A DNA stretch of 22,952 nt from Kipferlia bialata (taxonomy: Eukaryota > Fornicata): positions 1 to 22,952 of the forward strand of contig BDIP01000270.1 in assembly GCA_003568945.1 (NCBI GenBank), in the 5' to 3' direction. The position numbers and the translations under genes were made by a program. Under the pieces are notes generated by a model. The model saw nothing but the letters and a program-made list of their open reading frames with translations. It was not told where the DNA came from and did not search any database. This document shows positions 13,617 to 18,649 of this stretch, piece after piece (positions within the stretch are counted from its first letter, which is position 1; each line of letters begins with the position of its first letter).

Positions 13617-16600
13617 CATACTCCTTATACATATAGTATATATATGTGTATATATACATATACAAATTTCTATATACCACTGGCATGAACAGTCCCAGCA
13701 GAGTAACAAGGGCATTGCAGGTATTCTACACCATGTTTCCTATATTTTACATATACTCTATTACTAATGTGTTCCTACTAACCCCCCAGAGATCCAGGGC
13801 CCGTTCCCAGATGAGGGACAGAGAGTATATATATATAACATAATAAGTATATATAGTATATTTAACCCTCCAGAGGTCCAGGGCCCGATCTCAGCTGAGG
13901 GACAGAGAGGCAGATAGGGAGGAGGGAGCACTGGTGCTAGGAGACGATATGGAGAGGTAATGTGTATATACTCTCTCTCTCTCCCTCCCGAGCCCCTTGT
14001 CATCAGTAGCAGAGGTCCTCCCCTGCCCTTAGATATATATATATGTATGCGTATGTTTTAATGAATATGTATATGTATAATCGTTACCACTTACTTATAC
14101 CAGCAGAGGATCTAGCCCTGCCCTTGGGTCTATCCCCCCCCCCCCCCCCCCTTTCTCTCTTCCCCCCCCCCCCCCCATAGCCCCTTATCATCAGCAGCAG
14201 AGGATCCTCCCCTGCCCTTGGGTCCAGGGGTGGAGACATGGGCACTAGGGATAATGCCCCCACCCCCTTTGCCACTGTGGAGATCATCGGTCTATCCTAC
14301 GACCCTAGGTATAGTGTACCTATATATACATATATATACATATGTGTGTATACAATCTGCCGCTTACTCTTAGGGAGCTTCTCATCGAGCCGTCCCAGCG
14401 GTCCCTCAGTGCTCTCTCCCTCCCACCCCACCTCTCTCGGTGCGAGGTGGACAGGCCCCTCAGGTCAGTATATACCTCTCTCAATATAGTATATCAGTGG
14501 TACATTTACACTAGTGTATTCATATATAGCTATACCGATAAAGAGGTGGACAGGCCCCTCAGGTCAGTAATTATGTATATGTGTGTACTATATCAGTGCC
14601 CACACTATCTGTGGCTCTCTCTCTCTCTCTCTCTCCACCCATGTGTCAGTGGTACCCTCACTGTTGGTGGTGCCCTCTCTCTCTCTCTCTCTCCCCGCCC
14701 CCCGACAGTCTTCTCTCTCTCTCTATTTATGTATATGTATGTATACCTTATTTCAGTGGTGCCCTTACTGTCGGTGGTGCACTAGGCTGTGAGGGAGTGG
14801 GACTCGCCACACTCAGTGCTGGAAAGGTACTTGCTAGTAATTGACTATGTACATAATACTATATTGAGAGATAGTGTGTGTGGGTGTGAGGGAGTGGGAC
14901 TCGCCACACTCAGTGCTGGAAAGGTATATACATGTATACTATATTATATATACTATTGTATATATACTATAGTTTATATACTTATACATAGCGGGTGTGA
15001 AAGTGGGACTCGCCACCTTGAGTGCTGGAAAGGTATGTTTATATATATATATATACTAAATATATAGAATATACTATGTGCTGTATGTGTATATATAGTG
15101 GGTGTGAGGGAGTGGGACTCGCCACACTCAGTGCTGGCAAGGTATATACATACATGTATATAAGTATACTGTTATATATATGCAATGATATATACGCTAT
15201 TTTCACTATATTCACTATATGTTTATATGTCATTATTTTATATTGTGTAGGCTGTGAGGGAGTGGGACTGGCCACACTCAGTGCTGGAAAGGTATACAAT
15301 ACAGTATATCTAGCCTCTCATCATTCTTCCACTGCTCTTCAGTGACTCTCTGTCTCTCTCTCTCTGTCTCTCTCTCTCTCTCTCCCTTTCTCACTCTAGG
15401 TCTCCTTCTGCGGTGTGCCCTGTAACTCAGTGTCCAGTACCGTACTGACTGTGGAGAACACACACTGCGAGCCCATCAGCTTCAACATCATAGAGCCACA
15501 GTCACTAAAGGTATAGATATAAGTATACATGTCCTTTGGCATATATTCAATTGTGGATAGTATTACATTTGAAGTATATACCAACTGCCACTAACCTCAG
15601 GGCTTTGGCCACCTGTCTGCCTCCCCATCCTCTGGCACACTGGCAGTCGGAGGGACCATCAATGTGAAGGTATTGTCATCACTGCTTGTATATACCTCTA
15701 TTCAAATACGTATATATTTCTGTGTATACATATTGATATATACACCTATATTGACGTCAAGGTTGAGTTGCACGTGTACGACGTCCCCGTTGCCATCCTA
15801 GATGACATCGGTGTGCACGTGGAGGCCCTAGGTACAGGTGCCAGGGTATCAGACGACAGCTCCTGGCAGACCTCTCTCGCCAACACATCCCGCACCATAG
15901 AGCACTCCATGAACGGTGCTATCTCGCGTATGTCTGATGTCGGTGGCGGCATGCGCCCAGAGTCCTCTACTAGAGGTGGGAAGGGCGCCCCTAGCAAGCT
16001 GGCCTGTACCATAGAGGAGCGCCTCACTGGGTTCAAGCCTGTTGCCAACGAGGACACCCTCTATGCCATCCTCTGCGTGCACTCTCACTTGTCTAATGCC
16101 CTGCCCCTGTACGAGGGTGCCCCCAGTGGCCTGTGTGCATCCAACAACGCCATATGCGTACCCACCGTGGTGCCAGGTGGTAAGCCAGCCTCATATACAC
16201 CAGATGCCCTACTAGTGGGGTCTGTCGTCAATGAGCTGGTCTCCGAGGCTCCAGTTCAACAGTACGTCGCTAGTGCAGTCGCCCACGGTCCTGCCCCCGC
16301 TGCCTACCAGGTCTTCGGAAGTCAGGCGACCGCTGAGACCTCTGAGGACTATGAGGGTGTAGACGGTGACTTTGAAGAGAGGCAGGGAGAGAGAGAGGTT
16401 GCAAGAGAGAACGTGGACATTGACTCTCTGGAGTACGCTGCCAATATCGGAGGGGAGGCGGCGCTCTCATTTGATATGGTTGCAGATGCAGTGGATTACG
16501 AGGTTAGTATGTCTATATCTCGCATTATTTGATAGTGTTGTATCTATATCTCGCGTTGATTTCACTAATATCAGGTCATGTATGCACTTGAGAGTGTCTT

Positions 16601-16775
16601 CAGAGGTGTTGTCTCTGACGTTGTATCTGGTGCCGAAGAGGGAAAGAGAGAGGATACTGCTGAGTATGATAGGTACGAGGAGACTGCTCCCCTAGAGTAT
16701 GAGGGAGAGGGAGAGGGGGAGAGAGAGGATGACTACTATGCAGATGAGCTTGCTCAGAAGAGCATGGCCCGGTAG
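64..16775 (+). CDS. Giant ASH-domain (HYDIN/CFAP-like) flagellar protein, 3' part, 56 exons
   Basis: Exons read by eye: 64-167, 388-472, 725-836, 904-993, 1046-1174, 1227-1316, 1435-1498, 1595-1650, 1721-1809, 1929-2001, 2076-2165, 2627-2670, 2927-3019, 3104-3194, 3249-3381, 3621-3708, 3810-3874, 3951-4037, 4193-4293, 4545-4673, 4801-4881, 5047-5127, 5182-5288, 5646-5727, 5952-6026, 6272-6360, 6555-6663, 6952-7030, 7122-7169, 7558-7702, 7764-7984, 8137-8206, 8363-8515, 8665-8777, 8929-8989, 9207-9272, 9604-9649, 9906-9983, 10207-10325, 10859-10926, 11181-11264, 11392-11508, 11628-11704, 12092-12176, 12384-12472, 12681-12746, 12968-13028, 13509-13576, 13874-13956, 14195-14308, 14374-14463, 14757-14826, 15400-15510, 15601-15669, 15762-16502, 16575-16775. 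All introns are GT-AG and the frame stays open for about 1,942 residues; the 5' end is missing. ASH-like signatures recur: LTNTGDVPAVYEW then PFSLEPRTGVIGVGQ (residues about 25-65), LSFGDVAVGTSERRTFSLTN (about 160), MYFGGVVPGESR (about 265), VSFCGVPCNSVSSTVLTVEN (about 1570). This fold is typical of HYDIN, CFAP47, CFAP65, CFAP74 and DLEC1, which sit in the axoneme; the exact orthologue is not decided. Individual exon edges next to duplicated junctions could be off. Confidence 0.8.
168..387 (+). repeat. Intron with donor-side exon copy and TC-type acceptor
   Basis: Copy 220-275 repeats the end of exon 64-167 with its donor (CTGACCTGTGTGGGGGAGG shared; few differences), set in TA-rich DNA. The intron closes with a TC tract, TACACCCTTACTGTCAG. 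Confidence 0.8.
473..724 (+). repeat. Intron with a donor-side and an acceptor-side exon copy
   Basis: 541-589 copies the end of exon 388-472 with its donor. It is preceded by a (GA)n tract (519-540). 632-670 copies the start of exon 725-836 but has lost the frame. The donor copy lies downstream of its exon and the acceptor copy upstream of its exon. Confidence 0.8.
837..903 (+). other. Intron with antisense tRNA T-arm motif (1)
   Basis: A 67-nt GT-AG intron. GGGAATCGAACCC at 841-853 is the reverse complement of a tRNA T-arm (box B GGTTCGATTCC), followed by AGGACC, the complement of a tRNA variable loop. Unlike the others, the motif sits at the donor end. Confidence 0.75.
994..1045 (+). other. 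Intron with antisense tRNA T-arm motif (2)
   Basis: A 52-nt intron starting GTGAG and ending CTCAG. GGGAATCGAACGC at 1023-1035 matches the antisense T-arm, ten bases before the acceptor. It shares length and motif position with the intron at 1175 but little else. Confidence 0.75.
1175..1226 (+). other. Intron with antisense tRNA T-arm motif (3)
   Basis: A 52-nt intron starting GTAAGA and ending ACCAG. GGGAATCGAACCC lies at 1207-1219, only seven bases from the acceptor. No TC tract is present; the motif occupies the place where a branch site and pyrimidine tract would be expected. Confidence 0.78.
2166..2626 (+). repeat. Three extra copies of exon 2076-2165 end with donors
   Basis: Copies at about 2269-2323, 2389-2441 and 2505-2557 repeat TCAGTCCCTGCAGTGGGGTG through the donor, separated by TA-rich spacers. 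They differ at several bases from each other (for example ATCAGGATCAAG, ATCAGGATAAAG, ATTAGGATTAAG), so they are real diverged repeats and not one read placed repeatedly. Confidence 0.85.
2671..2926 (+). repeat. Intron with acceptor-side copy
   Basis: 2807-2857 copies the start of exon 2927-3019 (shared GCTGGCACTGCCCCTGTCCC). The true acceptor is taken as CTAACGTTAG at 2917-2926, because only that one keeps the frame (GYVGAVSVAGTAPVPF). Confidence 0.7.
3195..3248 (+). other. Intron with antisense tRNA T-arm motif (4)
   Basis: A 54-nt intron. GGGATTCGAACCC at 3220-3232 is followed by AGGACCTCACCCCCAG. Read on the minus strand this is GAGGTCCTGGGTTCGAATCC, matching the variable loop plus T-arm of an ordinary tRNA. 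Confidence 0.78.
3382..3620 (+). repeat. Donor-side copies of exon 3249-3381 end
   Basis: 3440-3483 is a good copy with its own acceptor-like CTTAG and donor, so a 44-nt extra exon is possible. 3521-3552 is a more decayed copy. TA-rich spacers separate them. Confidence 0.75.
3875..3950 (+). other. Intron with antisense tRNA T-arm motif (5)
   Basis: A 76-nt intron with a purine-rich first half. GGGAATCGAACCC lies at 3919-3931, followed by AGGACCACCCTCACCCCAG. The last 25 bases resemble those of the intron at 3195. Confidence 0.78.
4294..4544 (+). repeat. Intron with decayed donor-side and acceptor-side copies
   Basis: 4394-4419 repeats GGCAGCTGTT(T/C)AAGAGACAG from the end of exon 4193-4293; its donor has become GC. 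4465-4498 is a diverged copy of the start of exon 4545-4673. A TC tract precedes the real acceptor. Confidence 0.7.
4751..4791 (+). repeat. Long (TC)n microsatellite upstream of an acceptor
   Basis: An unbroken TC run of about 41 bases, followed by TGATGCACAG and the exon at 4801. It is one of the longest pyrimidine tracts in the window and lacks the TACACCCTTA motif. Confidence 0.9.
4882..5046 (+). repeat. Acceptor-side copy of exon 5047-5127 start
   Basis: 4977-5008 copies the first 32 bases of the next exon, preceded by TTATCTCAG as in the real one. Two TACACCCTTA motifs follow within 40 bases. Confidence 0.75.
5128..5181 (+). other. Intron with antisense tRNA T-arm motif (6)
   Basis: A 54-nt intron. 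The core GCGGGAATCGAACCCGC at 5152-5168 is a perfect antisense T-arm: five-base stem GCGGG/CCCGC and seven-base loop. It runs into ATCTCACCCCCAG at the acceptor. Confidence 0.8.
5289..5645 (+). repeat. Acceptor-side copy of exon 5646-5727 start
   Basis: 5524-5561 repeats the exon start (CCAAGAGTGCCGAGAGCACC), preceded by CCCTTATTGTCAG. The upstream half holds three TC tracts and a short repeat, CTCTTTGAAG (5352 and 5411). Confidence 0.7.
5728..5951 (+). repeat. Near-identical donor-side copy plus short acceptor-side copy
   Basis: 5781-5832 copies the last 52 bases of exon 5646-5727 with about two changes, including the donor. 5890-5908 copies the start of exon 5952-6026 after a TAATACCAG acceptor. 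Confidence 0.82.
6027..6271 (+). repeat. Acceptor-side copy of exon 6272-6360 start
   Basis: 6171-6198 repeats GTGGCCCCCGTAT and the following bases after a TTATTGTAG acceptor. A TC tract (6214-6238) lies between the copy and the real exon. Confidence 0.7.
6361..6554 (+). repeat. Donor-side copy of exon 6272-6360 end
   Basis: 6428-6488 copies 61 bases of the exon end with its donor (shared CCCTGCCCACTGTGTCTGTG). TA-rich DNA precedes it. A TC tract, a run of C and TTACTCCTAG close the intron. Confidence 0.82.
6664..6951 (+). repeat. Donor-side and acceptor-side copies in one intron
   Basis: 6735-6779 copies the end of exon 6555-6663. 6846-6881 copies the start of exon 6952-7030 (CAGGTCACTCTCAGAGGTGA). 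They keep the usual order: donor copy first, acceptor copy second. Confidence 0.82.
7170..7557 (+). repeat. Three extra copies of exon 7122-7169
   Basis: 7227-7274, 7339-7386 and 7461-7494 (partial) repeat TGGCATGGCACCATCA and the exon end with a donor. Copy 7339-7386 has the same 48-nt length as the real exon, follows a TAG, and keeps the frame, so it could serve as an alternative or extra exon (GMAPSPLSILRALGSG). Confidence 0.82.
7703..7763 (+). other. Intron with antisense tRNA T-arm motif (7)
   Basis: A 61-nt intron. TGGAATCGAACCC at 7732-7744 differs by one base from the consensus. It is followed by ACAGCCTCCTAACAACCAG, where CTAAC could be the branch site. Confidence 0.75.
7985..8136 (+). 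repeat. Decayed donor-side copy
   Basis: 8045-8073 resembles the end of exon 7764-7984 (CATGT(T/C)ATGGTG, then GCC(A/T)TGCT), with the donor lost. The intron ends with TACACCCTTAATATCAG. Confidence 0.6.
8207..8362 (+). repeat. Acceptor-side copy of exon 8363-8515 start
   Basis: 8274-8315 copies the exon start nearly exactly (CTCTCTGCCTCTGCCCTCTC). Both copies follow a pyrimidine-rich acceptor; TC tracts lie at 8225-8243 and 8320-8335. Confidence 0.78.
8516..8664 (+). other. Intron with two antisense T-arm motifs and an embedded exon copy
   Basis: The 87-base unit 8529-8615 is repeated at 8623-8709 with a handful of differences. Each unit holds the T-arm motif (8535-8547; 8629-8641 with one change), a CTAACACTAG acceptor, and the first 45 bases or so of the next exon. 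The frame uses the second acceptor (8664). The first copy could be spliced as an extra exon, but that would break the frame. Confidence 0.75.
8778..8928 (+). other. Intron without visible exon copy
   Basis: AT-rich intron ending GCTTACACCTAG. GCTTACACC also occurs at 8879-8888, so a short repeat of the acceptor region is possible. Confidence 0.5.
8990..9206 (+). repeat. Acceptor-side copy of exon 9207-9272 start
   Basis: 9119-9150 repeats CCCTCTGTCCCTGCCTCCAC after a CTCACTCCAG acceptor, then runs into a C homopolymer (9153-9164). Confidence 0.78.
9273..9603 (+). repeat. Two donor-side copies with long (GA)n tract
   Basis: 9366-9401 and 9494-9530 copy the end of exon 9207-9272 (ACCCTGTGCAGACCCAGA) with donors. 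GA dinucleotides (about 9427-9484) precede the second copy. In this gene GA tracts accompany donor-side copies, whereas TC tracts accompany acceptors. Confidence 0.8.
9650..9905 (+). repeat. Two acceptor-side copies of exon 9906-9983 start
   Basis: 9724-9768 and 9819-9863 copy the exon start (CTGTCCCAGGTGTCCAGCAG in the second), each after ATCAG and each followed by a TC tract and TA repeat. Confidence 0.82.
9984..10206 (+). repeat. Donor-side copy and duplicated branch-like motif
   Basis: 10075-10117 copies the end of exon 9906-9983 (ACTGCACCATGGGCCAA) with a GTGTGT donor. Nearer the acceptor, CTAACTCGCGT occurs twice (about 10172-10182 and 10195-10205). Confidence 0.8.
10326..10858 (+). 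repeat. Three donor-side copies, one acceptor-side copy and a gap
   Basis: 10376-10437, 10492-10553 and 10627-10677 copy the end of exon 10207-10325 (CACCCTGGCCCCACAGGAGA in the first two; the third is shorter), each with a donor. 10736-10761 copies the start of exon 10859-10926. N bases at 10775-10833 sit in the TC tract between that copy and the exon. Confidence 0.82.
10775..10833. other. Assembly gap (59 N)
   Basis: The unknown bases fall inside a TC tract between a partial exon copy and the true exon, so the real length and copy number here are unknown. Confidence 0.97.
10927..11180 (+). repeat. Two acceptor-side copies of exon 11181-11264 start
   Basis: 11000-11013 (short) and 11082-11125 copy GTCAGACCCTGACCACTGCA, after CCGGCAG and CTGGCAG acceptors, with TC tracts between. 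The second copy is near identical to the exon. Confidence 0.8.
11705..12091 (+). repeat. Donor-side copy and decayed acceptor-side copy
   Basis: 11770-11817 copies the last 48 bases of exon 11628-11704 with one clear change (CAGCTGCAG for CAGCGGCAG) and donor. 12029-12060 is a diverged copy of the start of exon 12092-12176. Confidence 0.78.
12177..12383 (+). repeat. Diverged acceptor-side copy
   Basis: About 12323-12350 resembles the start of exon 12384-12472 (CTCCTGATGTCCGAGTCCTCCA against CTCTACCGATGTACGTATCC region). A short GA tract lies at 12231-12242, and a CT-rich tract follows the copy. Confidence 0.6.
12473..12680 (+). other. Intron with duplicated antisense T-arm plus acceptor
   Basis: Two copies (about 12528-12609 and 12624-12709) each hold TGCCCCTGAT, the T-arm core ATGGGAATCGAACCCAT (perfect five-base stem, 12539-12555 and 12636-12652), an acceptor and the exon start GCCTCTGC. 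The second acceptor (12680) continues the frame. A TC tract and TACACCCTTT lie just upstream (12475-12510). Confidence 0.75.
12747..12967 (+). repeat. Decayed donor-side copy
   Basis: 12819-12835 repeats GGAGACACAGCTGG(G)AG from the end of exon 12681-12746. The intron ends with TAACACCCTTACCCCAG. Confidence 0.6.
13029..13508 (+). repeat. Two acceptor-side copies of exon 13509-13576 start
   Basis: 13225-13262 and 13364-13398 repeat GGCCCTGACACTGT(T/C)ACC after TAG acceptors, separated by TA repeats. Both lose similarity after GGCATGA. A (TG)n tract lies at 13466-13487. Confidence 0.82.
13577..13873 (+). repeat. Donor-side copy and acceptor-side copy
   Basis: 13677-13720 is an essentially exact copy of the last 44 bases of exon 13509-13576 plus donor. 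13790-13824 copies the start of exon 13874-13956 after ACCCCCCAG. Confidence 0.83.
13957..14194 (+). repeat. Acceptor-side copies and two long poly-C runs
   Basis: About 13990-14031 and 14104-14130 resemble the acceptor and start of exon 14195-14308 (CCCCTTATCATCAG then CAGCAGAGGATCC). C homopolymers at 14134-14151 and 14162-14176 flank CTTTCTCTCTTC. The acceptor at 14194 is the one that keeps the frame. Confidence 0.7.
14464..14756 (+). repeat. One donor-side and two acceptor-side copies
   Basis: 14543-14562 copies GAGGTGGACAGGCCCCTCAG plus donor. 14597-14620 and 14650-14678 copy the start of exon 14757-14826 after TATCAG and GTGTCAG, each followed by a TC tract. Confidence 0.8.
14827..15399 (+). 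repeat. Four extra donor-side copies of exon 14757-14826 end
   Basis: 14882-14923, 14991-15032, 15099-15141 and 15250-15291 repeat GTGAGGGAGTGGGACTCGCC (varying) through GGAAAG and a GTAT donor, separated by 60-110 bases of TA-rich DNA. The last three follow a TAG that could act as an acceptor. Their lengths as exons (41-43 nt) would shift the frame. Confidence 0.85.
15762..16775 (+). other. Intron-poor C-terminal end of the ASH-domain gene
   Basis: One 741-nt exon (15762-16502), a 72-nt intron and a final 201-nt exon, against a mean of about 90 nt for the 54 exons before. The 247 residues of the long exon start as the end of a beta-sandwich (HVYDVPVAILDDIGVHVEALG) and pass into sequence I do not recognise (KLACTIEERLTGFKPVANED). 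The last exon is a charged tail rich in E, R, G and Y ending QKSMAR. No membrane segment or known motif is visible. Confidence 0.75.
16503..16574 (+). other. Last intron of the ASH-domain gene
   Basis: A 72-nt GT-AG intron with an internal duplication of CTATATCTCGC (16512 and 16543 regions), ending CTAATATCAG. It has no TC tract or T-arm motif. Confidence 0.75.
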
Positions 16776-16962
16776 TCACAGTGTATTCAATAGAACATAG
16801 AAATGTGTGTTTCTGGAACACTATATGTTGTGTATACTGTGGGAGTCCATCAGTGGACACGAAGAACACGAGAGGTAGAGAAAGAGACCCAAACGCATAT
16901 ACTTGTGTACTCCCCTACTATATTTGCCATGATGTGACACTGATTTCATACAATGAAGCTGG
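16776..16962. other. Convergent intergenic region
   Basis: The ASH-domain gene (plus) and the kinase-like frame (minus) converge here. I see no poly(A) signal of the AATAAA type and no other feature. Confidence 0.5.
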
Positions 16963-17479
16963 TCAGGAACTAGGAGAGAGAGAGAGGAGAATCACAGAGT
17001 ATCTTGTATGGGCCGATATATGTGGGATTCTCGAATTCAGTCTTGTCCACAGGGTAGTTGAGGACATCAACTTGAGGTCACACAAGCATGGGCGAATTGG
17101 AATATTGGCAGTTCTCTTGAAGAGGATGATGTTGCCTGGTCGCACGTCGCGGTGAAAGATACCTAGCTTGTGGAGTGTGTCAGTAGCGTGCAGTACCGGG
17201 GGGTAAGCTAAGAAGCAAAGACATTGAGAGATAATTACTTCTTTAATCCTTGTGTGACTACTACACACTGAGGAGATAGATTGGATTGTTAAGGGGCGGC
17301 AGATTAGAGGTATATCCTCTTCAGTGCCTACCAGTAGTGCATTCAAAAATGAGACACTATAATGTATGTTAAGTGAGGCAGGATATTCAATACACATGTG
17401 AGAGGGAGTTTGTGGGTATGTGCTGAATCCTCACTGCTGGTGGAGTGTATCCATGACAGCCACAAGCAGAAAGAGTGAC

Positions 17480-17517
<38 letters not shown>

Positions 17518-17601
17518 TTTCCGGAGTGACTGGACGGAAGTCTTTAGCATAAGACACACACCTGCAGAGGCCAAATTGAAGATGTGGTTCAGAGTCTGAG
17601 C
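16963..17601 (-). CDS. Protein-kinase-like gene or fragment
   Basis: Two exons fit: about 17601-17562, then 17422-16963, joined in frame over a 139-nt intron with a TC tract on the coding strand. The join reads SEPHLQFGLCSTYPQTPSHM then CIEYPASLN, like strands beta4-beta5 and the hinge of a kinase. Further on, VLHATDTLHKLGIFHRDVRP and GNIILF give the catalytic loop (HRD at 17154-17146, Asn five residues after the Asp). CDLK stands where DFG is usual (Asp near 17079). No P-loop, VAxK lysine, APE motif or helices F to I are visible; the frame stops about 40 residues after CDLK. It may be a truncated gene, a pseudogene, a pseudokinase, or have unseen exons on both sides. The exon at 17601 could start a few bases lower. 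It lies downstream of the kelch gene on the same strand. Confidence 0.5.
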
Positions 17602-18649
17602 CTCAGACTACCTTCTAACCAAAACTTGAAAAAGGGTGTAGTCGATTCACTGTCCACAAGGGAACGAGGCACTCACTACCTGCAATGTATTTCACTACAA
17701 ATGCCATGATGTGACATCAGGGCAAAATATATGCATCATTTATGTTATGGATTCCATGACAGGGAATGACACTGCTCAAGAAATAATATAGAGGCAATCC
17801 TTCCCCCATTGTGCCCAAACAACGAGAAACATGTCATCACAAAGGATACTAGGTCGTCACTCCTGTTTATTCTAACACACTCAGCTATCAATACGTATCA
17901 TTCAATGTGTTGGAACCCTAGCCTCCCAGTGACCCCCTGTTGTGGCCATGGCAGTGGAGTCAATCATACATTTGCAATATATATATACACTTATTCACAC
18001 ATATATATAGATATAGATATATAAATGGAGAGAGAGAGAGAGAGAGTAACACCAGGTCGTGGCGATTCTAGTGGAGAGCGGGCTACTCCATCGACCGCGG
18101 AGTACCTGAAGTAGACTTGAGAGAATAGTAATGAGAGAACTATATATATTCAAATGTATAGAATTCAAATGTATAGAATTCAAGAATAATAAGAGAACAA
18201 TGAATGAGAACTCTGTAAGGTTGGAATGGGTGTGCAATTCTTATGCACCATTCCCTGGCCTTAGACTCAGGTGTGTATCTATCTATCTGGTTGCTGATAA
18301 CTCATTAGTGATGAGTCATCATTGATGATTGATGATCAGCCCTCTGAAGCAGGTGTTGTGTTCTATTGCTCTGGCCTTTTGGAATTATTGAGCTGTGGCA
18401 CTTGAGAAAATTATTTGTGAATTCCATTCACTATAGTTGCTTAAGAAGGGGAGTATTCGAGTAGAGCCTAGAGTGATGACATACTCTTGCTAGCCTCTCT
18501 TAATTGGCAGCAGCTAAGGGAGACCCCATACGAGTCATTCTCAGTATGCTCTCTGTCTATTCTCTACTTGTTACCCTAACAGCATACTTGCTGTCAAGAG
18601 TTGTGACGTCTTACCGGCACTTTGAGACGGTGAGGAATTTCCTGTGACT
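17602..18649. other. Sequence without a supported gene
   Basis: Probably holds the 5' part of the kinase-like gene and the spacer to the kelch gene. Seen on the minus strand: a TACACCCTTT-type intron end near 17620-17645, and a possible exon 18055-18105 (VLRGRWSSPLSTRIATT in one frame) followed by a donor and TC tract (GA at 18027-18046 on plus). A 16-base repeat, AATTCAAATGTATAG, occurs at about 18149-18182. TGATGATTGATGATCA at 18322-18338 is a simple repeat. None of these is enough to call a gene. Confidence 0.4.

Noticed and set aside
14785-15291. CRISPR-like array of repeats and spacers
   Set aside because: The repeats are copies of a coding exon end with a splice donor, diverged, with TA-rich simple-sequence spacers, in an evident eukaryotic gene.
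168-15399. Transposon or LTR element as the source of intron repeats
   Set aside because: Each repeat matches its own neighbouring exon; there are no shared termini, target-site duplications, or transposase, reverse transcriptase or integrase frames.
18055-18105. Structured RNA or tRNA at the GGAGAGCGGGCTACTCC segment
   Set aside because: Only a five-base inverted repeat is present and no cloverleaf or known RNA motif; an exon of the kinase-like gene is at least as likely.
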